Positions 5,784 through 14,047 of a DNA stretch of 17,060 bases are shown one piece after another. Origin of the DNA: Promethearchaeota archaeon (GTDB lineage: Archaea; Asgardarchaeota; Lokiarchaeia; Sigynarchaeales; SOKP01); the NCBI GenBank assembly GCA_030605085.1, contig JAUWBH010000136.1, forward strand, positions 1 through 17,060, read 5' to 3'. The position numbers and the translations under genes are program-made. The notes beneath the pieces were generated by a model. It saw only the letters and a program-made list of their open reading frames with translations. It was not told the DNA's origin and made no database searches. Numbering within the stretch: the stretch's first letter is position 1; every line of letters begins with the position of its first letter.

Positions 5784-8700
5784 GAGCAAATTTATTAGAT
5801 CAAATTCAAGAAATCTTTTCTGAAATATTAGATAGACATTATGACTATACTGAACAAAATTTTAGCTATGTGTTATCTAAAGTTGGAAAATATTTTGAAG
5901 ATAATAAAAAAAAATTATTAATTTTTTTAGACGGACTTGATCATGCTGAAAAAATGGCAGCAGAAGTTCAAGAAAGTTTAATAAATAGTTTACCGAGAAG
6001 TATTCCCAAAGGTATTGCTATTATCGTAGGAACACAAGAATTACATAATTGGCCTATATTTTTACGAGCTATTAAAGAAAATCCAGATCAATCAATTGAA
6101 CTCCCTCTTTTTAACTTAAATGAAACTAAAGATTATTTACAAAAGAAATTTGGAGAAAATTTATTAAAAGAACGGGACTTACAGGAATTATTTAGAATTA
6201 GTGAAGGTTTACCAATTTATCTTAGATATATTTCAGAATTAATAAAAGCTTCTGAAACCTTTGAAGAAGTTATAAATAATTTATCTCCTATAATAAATGG
6301 TGAAATAAAATACTATTATGATTTTTTATGGAGTGAATTTGAGCAATTTGGGAAAGGAAATGTTAGACATTTATGTGGTGTATTAGCTTGTTTAAGATTT
6401 CAAGTAAAAATAGAAAAATTGGTCAATTTTCAGGAAGTTCTTAATTTACCTACATTTCACGACTGTTTTAATTTAATTAAACATCTTATTAAAATTAATA
6501 ATAATTTTGTTTCAATATTCCATAATAGCTTCAGAGAATATGTTTTATCTCAATTTGATGAACGATATTTAAAACAAATTAACATAGGTATCAGTAATCA
6601 TCTCAAAAATTTAGAGCTTAGTGATGAATGGTTTAGCTTTATGTTTGAATATGCATATCAAGTCGGAGATTATCAATATGTTTTAGAAAAAATAACAAGT
6701 GAATTTGTTGATTCTGCTTTATATAATTTTAGATCAGAAGAGGATATAGAAAAAGCTATTTTTTGGGCAATTAAATCTGCAAAAAGAAAGAAAGATTTAA
6801 TCTCTCTAAGTCGTCTTGCCACACTTAAGACTATTACTCGGCAAAGAGTCGAGTATCATATGAATTGGACTTTATTATCGAAAGTATTACTAACTCTGGG
6901 TGAATACACCAATGTATTAAAATATACCTACTCGATAAATCAAAATAAATGGCTTATTAATATAAGTTTAGCATTAAATATTATAATTCAATTAGCAAAG
7001 CGAGATTTTAAATATTTAAGTAAAGATTTGTTTCAGATCTTTACAGAGACGATATCTTTTAAAAAATTTGAGAAAATCGAGAATTTTATTAAATATTGTA
7101 AATGTTTAGGAATACATTCAAATTCAATTAAAGATGAGCTTATTTATTTAAAAGGATGTAAAATTAAGCCAAGCCATTTAGAAGAAAATTTAATAGATAA
7201 TCCAGAGAATAACTTTCCACATATCGAAGCATATATCAATTATTTAATTAAATTTCATGAAAAACCATACTGGAGTTTAATAAAAGATATTGAAAATGGT
7301 GATTTAAGTGAATTAATTCAAATCTATATTATTAGAAGCTTGGCTAAAAATGAAGATTTCGATTTATTGAAGGAAGAACTTCAATATTACATCTCAAAAT
7401 ATAACATAAATTTCAATTCTGAGCTTATCTATTATATGGCACTCACAAAATTTCCGATCGTTGAAATAGAAAAAGAAGTTAAAGATCTTAATGAAAATGA
7501 TCTCTTAATATCTAATCAAATTAAATATTCAGATAGAGGTTTAGATTTATATCGTAGAAAAATTTGGACAATATGTTATATTAATAATAAGAAAACAATT
7601 AACGAATTAAAATCATTTTTAGAATCCAATAGATCTTGGTGGTATGGTTATTTATTATACTTAATAAAAGCTGGGGAATTCTTTGGTCATTATTTAAGAG
7701 ATAGGGATGAGGATGTTTATAATTTAGCAATAGAGTCTATTGATATTCTTTCGAACATAAAACCTGCGAGAGGAGAAGTAATTTGGAATCTAATTAGGGT
7801 TTGTCGTAGTGAATTAAGAACAAGCTTATATAAGTTAACTAAAGTAATTGTCGACAATTATCCTCTAAAATTAACTGAATGGTTTAATAAGATAAAATCA
7901 TTGCAATCATCTGAAATGTGGACAAAAAGAGTAAGCTTTGGAGAATTGTGGGATACTTATATTTTTGAATTGTTAATTTATCAGAAATTATCAAAAATCC
8001 AAAGTATTAGAAGAAATGTAATGGATTTTTTAGAGATTTGTAAAAAAAATATTATAAAATCAACAATGATAAAAGGTGGGAATAGGGTCGAGCATTTTTT
8101 CTTATTAGCATTAATTTGTGCACGTTGTGGCTTTGAAGATAAATCGAGAGAATGGTTAAATGAAGGTATAAAATCGACCTTAATTTACGGTTATCGAAAA
8201 GATATGACTCTTTATCAATTAATTAAAATTATGAGTATATTAAATAAGTATGATCCATCACCCTCGTTATCAAGATGTGCTGATTTAATCGAATTAATAG
8301 ATTGGATGCCTCATCTCACGGATGGAAGCGAGACTAGAGCTTTTCCATATTATATTTTTAAGGAAATCTCTAAGAATGATGTAAAAATTGCATTAAAAGT
8401 ATTAAAAATTTTTAACCAAAACAAATCACGATGGCAAATGCAGGATTGTTTGGAATACTTGATTAAAAAAATAAATAATGGAGATCCAGAAATTATGTGG
8501 GCACTTACAGATCTTTTTACTAATGAATATTCTGAGGATGGGAGATATTCAAGGCAAATATTCGATTCTAAGCAGAAAATAGTTAAATTTCTTGAAAAAA
8601 AAGGAGATGATGGAGTTTTCACAGATTTTAAGAATCGACTATTTCATTTTGTAAAAACTAATATAAATCCTGAGGATTGGCCAAAATTAGATTTCAAATA

Positions 8701-10855
8701 TTTCAAGATTGACCACCCAGAAATTATTGAAGAAAAAAATAACAGAAATGAGCACAACCTCGAATATATTTTAAATGGTAATAAATTAAAAAAAGAGGAA
8801 ATTAAAGATAAATTACGAATCTCTTTTAAAAAGTATAAAGAAGTTATAAATGCTCTTAAAATTGAGAATGAGAATTTCTATATATCATATGAATTTATAA
8901 ATATTTTAAAAAACTACATACTAAACATAGATAATTTAGAAAATTTAGGAGAAATTAAAGAATTTATCAATAATAATGAATCCTTGTCTTTACAAGGAGA
9001 ATTAGCAGAAAAACTATATGAATTAGGTGAAATAAAATATGCTCTTGATTACTATGAAAAAGCCTATTTAGATTATTTTGGATTTTTCGATTGGAGCACA
9101 CAGGATAAACATTTTCTCCAAATCATTAAAAATCATAACTTTAATAGGGCAAAATCACTAGTCATTAAAAAGGTTTATAATATACTTAGAGATTACACTG
9201 GTTTTCAAGTACCCCTTCTTATCGTAAGTGCTCTTGATATTTTTGAAGATAAGGTATCAATATTAAAGTTATATGAAGATTATTTTGACCACACTAAATC
9301 ATTATTTTATCATCTTCCAATTAAAGATGATTATAAGTGGATAAAGACCTATAATTCAGATAACGAGGATTTTCATCAACTTGCTATAGATTTATTAACT
9401 GATGAACTTAAAACAATTGAAATAGATTTTGGTCGAAGATTATTAGATGCTTATAGAAACCTTTGTTTAAATCGTCCAGAATTATTACTCCCATATGTAT
9501 TTTTAAAATTATCTGAGAGTACGGGGTTGTTAAAAGAAAGACTAATTCAAATAATATACATGATCTCATTTGAGACACCAGCTAATTTATATCCTTATAT
9601 AGAACAATTAGAAAAAGGACTCAATACTGACTCTTTTACTATAAAAATGATGGTTATCAGAGTTATAAAAAATATTCAAAAGGAAATTGTTTTGAACGAA
9701 ATTATATTGAAAAAAATAGATAATCTTCAATATAAATTAACTTCAAATGATGAATTAGTTAAAATTAAGATTCCTACTATTGAACCTTCTAATGAATTTA
9801 ATGAATACTTTCAAAAAAACTTTAGTTTGTTATATAAATTAAAGGGTTGTTGTAATGTGTTAAATATCAGTTTGGAATATTTTATTCACTTAATCGAAGT
9901 GTCTAAGGATTGGAATATTGAAGAGGAAAATAGAAGGTTAGAAATGGATTGGAGGGGTAAAGTACATGCTCAAGGCTTCCCATATATAGCAATTAGAACA
10001 CATTTTGATTATAAAGTATTAAAAGTTATAAATCAAATAATTAATAACCTTCTAGAAAAGAATCCAATCAGTAAAAATCAATTTAATAGTATATGGAGGA
10101 TATTACAATCAGTTGATTTCGAATATAAATTTTCCAATATAAAACCAAGACCAAAAGATATCGAGCAACCCATAATTGAGAACAAACTTTCTTGGTTTAA
10201 TGAATTAAATAATTTAAACAGAAGAATGAAAAAATCATCAGATTTAAATGAATGGACTACAATTTCTGAATTTAGGTGTTATGAAAAAGAAAATGGTTTA
10301 AGTGAAAGATACAAGGTTAGTTTAATACAATCTTCATATTTAATTAAGACAAGAAACACATCTTTAATTGAGGAGACTGAATTAGATTTGAATATATTGG
10401 ATCATAATGAAAATATCACGATAAGACAAGCAATAAATCATATTAAGAAAGATTCGTTCAAAAAGGGAATGGATTTCCTATCTTTACCTATATTAATCAA
10501 AAAGCCAAATCATTATCCTTTTTTTGGATATCGCAGTATTGTATCTCTACCAAATTATATTATAGAGAAATATAATTTAAAGTTTAATATATTGCTTAAT
10601 TTATGTAAAGATAATTCTGAAGTCGTTAAACTAGAGGAGTGGCAAGAAGGATATGTTTCAAATTCCTATTCAAGAAATCTGAGATTCTATGGAACAAGAT
10701 TATTAATTAAACGTGATCTTTTAGAGAGAATATTTCAAGATTATGAAGTAAATTTATGCAAAAAATTCTATGAGACAAGGATGTTCTTTAAAAGTATTTT
10801 CGATAGAAATGAAACAGAGAGAAAAGATGGACTTTATTTTGAAATATTAATGTAG
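5732..10855 (+). CDS. Avs-like STAND NTPase, main part: NTPase core and long helical sensor-like C-terminus
   Basis: This frame continues the nuclease/P-loop fragment; together they encode about 2021 residues, the size of large Avs proteins. In joined numbering the Walker B segment LLIFLDGLDHAE is at 376-387. It is followed by the sensor-like PKGIAIIVGTQELHNWP and a winged-helix-like region (LRYISELI, VSIFHNSFREYVLSQF), as in NACHT/STAND cores. From about residue 500 to the end it is mostly helical repeats, consistent with a TPR/ankyrin-like target sensor, for example LAEKLYELGEIKYALDYYEK. The last 150 residues mix strands and aromatics (VKLEEWQEGYV) and are unrecognised. A GTG at 5870 could start an independent product, but this would lack the P-loop. 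Long runs of Asn, Lys, Ile, AAT and TTA codons set it apart from its neighbours and suggest horizontal transfer. The trigger is unknown. Confidence 0.72.
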   Translation, partial: VDINDNFQNLRLQAKTLRANLLDQIQEIFSEILDRHYDYTEQNFSYVLSKVGKYFEDNKKKLLIFLDGLDHAEKMAAEVQESLINSLPRSIPKGIAIIVGTQELHNWPIFLRAIKENPDQSIELPLFNLNETKDYLQKKFGENLLKERDLQELFRISEGLPIYLRYISELIKASETFEEVINNLSPIINGEIKYYYDFLWSEFEQFGKGNVRHLCGVLACLRFQVKIEKLVNFQEVLNLPTFHDCFNLIKHLIKINNNFVSIFHNSFREYVLSQFDERYLKQINIGISNHLKNLELSDEWFSFMFEYAYQVGDYQYVLEKITSEFVDSALYNFRSEEDIEKAIFWAIKSAKRKKDLISLSRLATLKTITRQRVEYHMNWTLLSKVLLTLGEYTNVLKYTYSINQNKWLINISLALNIIIQLAKRDFKYLSKDLFQIFTETISFKKFEKIENFIKYCKCLGIHSNSIKDELIYLKGCKIKPSHLEENLIDNPENNFPHIEAYINYLIKFHEKPYWSLIKDIENGDLSELIQIYIIRSLAKNEDFDLLKEELQYYISKYNINFNSELIYYMALTKFPIVEIEKEVKDLNENDLLISNQIKYSDRGLDLYRRKIWTICYINNKKTINELKSFLESNRSWWYGYLLYLIKAGEFFGHYLRDRDEDVYNLAIESIDILSNIKPARGEVIWNLIRVCRSELRTSLYKLTKVIVDNYPLKLTEWFNKIKSLQSSEMWTKRVSFGELWDTYIFELLIYQKLSKIQSIRRNVMDFLEICKKNIIKSTMIKGGNRVEHFFLLALICARCGFEDKSREWLNEGIKSTLIYGYRKDMTLYQLIKIMSILNKYDPSPSLSRCADLIELIDWMPHLTDGSETRAFPYYIFKEISKNDVKIALKVLKIFNQNKSRWQMQDCLEYLIKKINNGDPEIMWALTDLFTNEYSEDGRYSRQIFDSKQKIVKFLEKKGDDGVFTDFKNRLFHFVKTNINPEDWPKLDFKYFKIDHPEIIEEKNNRNEHNLEYILNGNKLKKEEIKDKLRISFKKYKEVINALKIENENFYISYEFINILKNYILNIDNLENLGEIKEFINNNESLSLQGELAEKLYELGEIKYALDYYEKAYLDYFGFFDWSTQDKHFLQIIKNHNFNRAKSLVIKKVYNILRDYTGFQVPLLIVSALDIFEDKVSILKLYEDYFDHTKSLFYHLPIKDDYKWIKTYNSDNEDFHQLAIDLLTDELKTIEIDFGRRLLDAYRNLCLNRPELLLPYVFLKLSESTGLLKERLIQIIYMISFETPANLYPYIEQLEKGLNTDSFTIKMMVIRVIKNIQKEIVLNEIILKKIDNLQYKLTSNDELVKIKIPTIEPSNEFNEYFQKNFSLLYKLKGCCNVLNISLEYFIHLIEVSKDWNIEEENRRLEMDWRGKVHAQGFPYIAIRTHFDYKVLKVINQIINNLLEKNPISKNQFNSIWRILQSVDFEYKFSNIKPRPKDIEQPIIENKLSWFNELNNLNRRMKKSSDLNEWTTISEFRCYEKENGLSERYKVSLIQSSYLIKTRNTSLIEETELDLNILDHNENITIRQAINHIKKDSFKKGMDFLSLPILIKKPNHYPFFGYRSIVSLPNYIIEKYNLKFNILLNLCKDNSEVVKLEEWQEGYVSNSYSRNLRFYGTRLLIKRDLLERIFQDYEVNLCKKFYETRMFFKSIFDRNETERKDGLYFEILM

Positions 10856-10907
10856 AGATTTATTGATATTTTTTAAAATATTATTAACGGCATTATCATT
10901 AGACTGT

Positions 10908-10966
10908 TTTTCATTTATTCTTTAATTTTTTTTTACATTTATTTTTCAAAATTTTCATTTATTCTT
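10908..10966. repeat. 15-bp direct repeat at the 3' end of the methyltransferase gene
   Basis: TTTTCATTTATTCTT occurs at 10908-10922 and again at 10952-10966. The second copy includes the last codons and stop of the methyltransferase gene; the first lies between it and the STAND gene. It may be a small duplication at the junction of the inserted region, or chance in AT-rich DNA. Confidence 0.45.
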
Positions 10967-12110
10967 CAAAGTTACAACAGTTACACAAATTTTCTTTAAC
11001 GGCTCTCGCTACAGCGTAAGCCATTAGCGGGCTTACCGCGTTTCCGACCTGCTTGTATTTATCTCTCGCGCATCCAAAAAACCTGTAATCGTCTGGAAAG
11101 GATTGCAATCTGGCAGCTTCTCGTACGGAGAGCGCTCTATTTTGAGTGGGGTGAATAAACCTTCCTGGGGCACTGATGCACCCGCAATTGCCCGTTATCG
11201 TGTCCGCCGGTCTTTTTAAGTGTAGTCGACCGTATATATTAGAATAACCGCCCTTTATTTGGTACTCTGGCGGCAATGACTTGTGGTTTTTCCCTTGCTT
11301 TATGCGAGAAATCCTTTCTACTACTAATTGGCTGTGGTTTGGCGCTATGTGGTCGTAAAGCTTATCAGAGTTTTTTCTCAGATATTCTTGGTAGACTGTT
11401 CTGGGAGGCTCTGTGTATTCTTTGAACGAAGCCTCCCCGTTGTTGCTTCTAAACGGCTCTATTCCCAGAATATCCGAAAGCGTATCGTCTACTGTTAAAT
11501 ATTTTGCTAGTTTATTCTCCTCGAAAAGGGTTTTTTGACCAGAAAAATCGCTATTAGATTTAGGAATTTTTATCGATTTTAATTCTCCGTTTTTAGCTCC
11601 TACGAAAAAAACCCGCTTTCTTAGCTGTGGAACTCCGTAATTAGCGGCAACCAAAGTTTTCGCGTGGCAAGAGTAGCCAATATCGCTATACATTGTTTTT
11701 ATTTTCTTAACGACCTGCCCATTTGCCATCGTTAAAATTCCTGAAACGTTTTCCATAATGTAAAATGTAGGTTTGAAATGTTCGACCCACTTAATAAAGA
11801 AATATATTAAAGAATTGCGCGGGTCGCTAAGCTTTCTGTTCCCTACAGGAGAAAATCCTTGACATGGCGGACCTCCAATAATACCCTCTATTTCCTCGCC
11901 TTTAAAATATTTGCTGTATATTTCTATGAGAACCTCTTTAAAACTTAACTCAGTAATGTCCTCGTTTAAACAAATGCATTCAGGATTGTTGTATTTGTAA
12001 GATTCACAAAAACTTTTCTCGCGTTCTACGGCTAATTTTACTTTAAATCCAGCCGTTTTAAATCCGCGCGATAACCCTCCAGCTCCGCTGAACAGATCGA
12101 TAAGAATTCT
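10959..12110 (-). CDS. DNA (cytosine-5) methyltransferase, N-terminus disrupted
   Basis: The frame encodes about 383 residues and carries the C5-methyltransferase motifs in order. In frame numbering: motif I DLFSGAGG (5-12, SAM binding), motif IV GGPPCQGFS with the catalytic Cys at 83, motif VI ENV (120-122), motif VIII QLRKRVFFVGA, a target-recognition stretch, motif IX RALSVREAARLQSFP and motif X KQVGNAVSP. It would methylate cytosine in a specific site. The oddity is the start: the frame begins RILIDLFSG right after a TAG (12111-12113) with no ATG, GTG or TTG. A GTG two bases further out, in another frame, would read V-I-R-I-L-I-D-L-F-S-G if one GA of AGAGAATTC were absent, which suggests a two-base duplication or sequence error. 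The internal ATG at 11756 would lose motifs I to IV. It is the third gene of a probable operon, 26 bases after the membrane-protein gene. Confidence 0.85.
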   Translation of the reverse strand, partial: RILIDLFSGAGGLSRGFKTAGFKVKLAVEREKSFCESYKYNNPECICLNEDITELSFKEVLIEIYSKYFKGEEIEGIIGGPPCQGFSPVGNRKLSDPRNSLIYFFIKWVEHFKPTFYIMENVSGILTMANGQVVKKIKTMYSDIGYSCHAKTLVAANYGVPQLRKRVFFVGAKNGELKSIKIPKSNSDFSGQKTLFEENKLAKYLTVDDTLSDILGIEPFRSNNGEASFKEYTEPPRTVYQEYLRKNSDKLYDHIAPNHSQLVVERISRIKQGKNHKSLPPEYQIKGGYSNIYGRLHLKRPADTITGNCGCISAPGRFIHPTQNRALSVREAARLQSFPDDYRFFGCARDKYKQVGNAVSPLMAYAVARAVKENLCNCCNFEE

Positions 12111-12136
12111 CTAATCACCGTCCAAAATCTAAAATA

Positions 12137-12901
12137 CTATTTTTTAAAGACGTAACAATCTAAACTTAATAAAAACGCTATAATTGAGTAGTACAAAATC
12201 CATTCGATTATAGGGATTGCGATAACGCAATTTAAGACGAATAAAGCTAGTGGAACTACCAACCCGAACGCGCCTAACTTTCTCAAAGCGCATTTGTGAG
12301 ATAAAACTATGTTTAACGAGAAAAAGAAGATAGAAACGACTATACCGGCAAAAGCGAAAAAAGCTGAAATTCCGTGATAACTATGTCCAGGACCGGCTCG
12401 ATCTAAGCTAAAAATTCCCACAAAAACTAACCCGAGATTGCCAAGAACGCCTGAAACTAACCCGATTTTCGTAAATAATAAAGAATGCTTCGAGTCTTTG
12501 TACCGAACTTTTAATTTTTTGCTAAAACTAACGGTTACCGGCACGCTTATTAACCCCGCAAAAACGCAAAAAACGTCGTGCAACCAAGAAAAAGGAAACA
12601 CAGCTTGGCGCCCGAGGTCGCTGATGTAGTGGGTTAAAACGCTGTAACCGAAAAAGTAAGCAGTTATTACGCTGGTAAAAAGACAAAACACGTAAAAAAA
12701 GCTACTGTACAACAAAAATTTGCCTAAGCGCTCGAAAATTAACTCCTTTAAACACTCTTTTGTTTTTAGCCCGAAACTTACTTCAGGTTCTAATTCTTGC
12801 TCGGTTATCACTCTATTCAACCTGCTAATTTGAAAAAAAATATCTATTCGATAAAACAAATCTCGAATATATAAATAAAAAAATCCAATAGTATAGACCA
12901 T
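12137..12901 (-). CDS. Six-helix membrane protein (DUF998/Frag1-like)
   Basis: 254 residues with about six hydrophobic helices: roughly 60-85, 105-127, 143-165, 174-200, 208-230 and 231-252. Between the first two is HYISDLGRQAVFP, and later FSLDRAGPGHSYHGISAFFAF. An 'I-S-D-L-G' loop after helix 1, a second loop with 'H-x-x-x-H-G-x-x-A-F' and this length resemble DUF998-type membrane proteins, whose function is not established. The N-terminal 55 residues are less conserved in look; a GTG at the Val of VITEQELEP could be the true start instead of ATG 12901. It lies between the TPR gene (28 bases upstream) and the methyltransferase gene, so they may be cotranscribed. A defence role is guilt by association only. 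Confidence 0.65.
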   Translation of the reverse strand: MVYTIGFFYLYIRDLFYRIDIFFQISRLNRVITEQELEPEVSFGLKTKECLKELIFERLGKFLLYSSFFYVFCLFTSVITAYFFGYSVLTHYISDLGRQAVFPFSWLHDVFCVFAGLISVPVTVSFSKKLKVRYKDSKHSLLFTKIGLVSGVLGNLGLVFVGIFSLDRAGPGHSYHGISAFFAFAGIVVSIFFFSLNIVLSHKCALRKLGAFGLVVPLALFVLNCVIAIPIIEWILYYSIIAFLLSLDCYVFKK

Positions 12902-12929
12902 TTTTAAAATTCAAAATCAATCTGGATTA

Positions 12930-13811
12930 TTAAGTATAATACCATTTTGTAGCATCTTTTGGTTTTTTCACTTCAGATCTATCTAACTCAGCTAATTGTT
13001 CCTCTTTTCTCTCGCAATAGTCGGCCTTTTCGTACTCCTCAGTGCCGTAGTAAGCAAATTTTAAATTACTCCACACCGTTCCGCTTTTATCGTCTATTTG
13101 AATTGCCCGTTTATAACACTCGATCGCTTTTTTATAATTCTGTCGTCTTCCGTATTCAAGACCTAAGTTGTTCCACACGGAGTCGTTGCGAGGGTTGACC
13201 TCTACAGCAATTCCGTACGTCTCAATTGCTTCGTCGCTCATGCCGAGATTTTGATACGCGTGTCCGAGCATAAACCAAACAAAATCGTCGTTAAGATTTA
13301 ATTCTGAAGCCTTTTTCAGATATCCTAATGCCTTTTTATATCGTTCTTGATTTTTATAAAACATGCCTAAATCAAAGTTAGCAGTTGCATCTTGATCGTC
13401 TAACTCCAATGCCTTCTTAAAAAGCAACTCCGCCTTTGCGTAATGTCCGATTCTTAAATGACAAAACGCCAATAAGTTCCAATTAGACGCAAGTTCAGGG
13501 TCGATCTCTGCGATCCTCTCCAAATATGGAATGTTCTCCTCAAAATACCTATTTTCAAAGAGAACAGAGGAGATATCCTGTAAAAACTCAATATTATTAG
13601 GTTCTAACCTTAGAGCTTTCTCGAAACATGAAATAGCCTCCGCAGGCTGCAAAATTCGATTATAGATAAATCCCTTTTTTGCCCATTCTTGCGCGTTTTT
13701 AGGGATTAAACTCAAAACTTTATCGTATATTTCTTTTCTCTCGCCGAAGTAACTTTCTTGGTCTAAGCATTTCAACAATTTAAGATGTAATTCGGTTATT
13801 GATTCGTTCAT
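12930..13811 (-). CDS. Tetratricopeptide repeat (TPR) protein
   Basis: 293 residues made almost wholly of TPR units of 34 residues, about seven from residue 40 on. Clear copies are WAKKGFIYNRILQPAEAI, WNLLAFCHLRIGHYAKAE, NFDLGMFYKNQERYKKAL, WFMLGHAYQNLGMSDEAI and WNNLGLEYGRRQNYKKAI, with the usual W-x-x-L-G and A-x-x-x-Y pattern. TPR arrays are protein-binding scaffolds; no enzyme motif or membrane segment is present. The start ATG 13811 has AAGGT at a suitable distance, and a TATA-like box lies upstream. It is the first gene of the run TPR, membrane protein, methyltransferase. The partner cannot be told from sequence. Confidence 0.88.
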   Translation of the reverse strand: MNESITELHLKLLKCLDQESYFGERKEIYDKVLSLIPKNAQEWAKKGFIYNRILQPAEAISCFEKALRLEPNNIEFLQDISSVLFENRYFEENIPYLERIAEIDPELASNWNLLAFCHLRIGHYAKAELLFKKALELDDQDATANFDLGMFYKNQERYKKALGYLKKASELNLNDDFVWFMLGHAYQNLGMSDEAIETYGIAVEVNPRNDSVWNNLGLEYGRRQNYKKAIECYKRAIQIDDKSGTVWSNLKFAYYGTEEYEKADYCERKEEQLAELDRSEVKKPKDATKWYYT

Positions 13812-13860
13812 CTAAATTACCTTACTCTTATATTCTTTTTTTTTTCTTTCTTATATTGAT

Positions 13861-13873
13861 GCTTTTTAAAGTC
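13861..13873 (-). promoter_or_regulatory. TATA-like promoter of the TPR-membrane-methyltransferase run
   Basis: On the minus strand GACTTTAAAAAGC lies about 50-62 bases before the TPR gene ATG, giving an expected transcription start near 13840 and a leader of about 28 bases that contains the AAGGT ribosome site. The match is by eye in AT-rich DNA, and other AT stretches nearby could serve. Confidence 0.3.
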
Positions 13874-14019
13874 AAGCTATAGCTAAATCTATTTAAAAGA
13901 AAAATTGTAGAAAAGTAAATGTTTGTTGGATTCCGTGCTAAATAGAATTAGAATATTTTAAAATTATTGCGATTTAAAGATATAAAAGGAAAAATGCTTA
14001 AAATTACTCGTATATAATA

Positions 14020-14039
14020 AAGATTCAAAATTGAATCTT
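14020..14039 (-). terminator. Hairpin just after the nuclease gene
   Basis: AAGATTCAA (14020-14028) and TTGAATCTT (14031-14039) are exact reverse complements, beginning 8 bases past the stop of the SAP-DUF3883 gene. The position fits a transcript-end hairpin. A regulator-binding palindrome is possible. Confidence 0.4.
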
Positions 14040-14047
14040 AAACAAAG

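Noticed and set aside
8350..8622. 90-codon minus-strand frame
   Set aside because: Antisense shadow inside the STAND gene.
10959..11756. Methyltransferase starting at the ATG at 11756
   Set aside because: It would lack the SAM-binding motif I and the catalytic PCQ motif, both present in the same frame upstream.
12438..12629. 63-codon plus-strand frame
   Set aside because: Antisense shadow of the membrane-protein gene.
12959..13198. 79-codon plus-strand frame
   Set aside because: Antisense shadow of the TPR gene.
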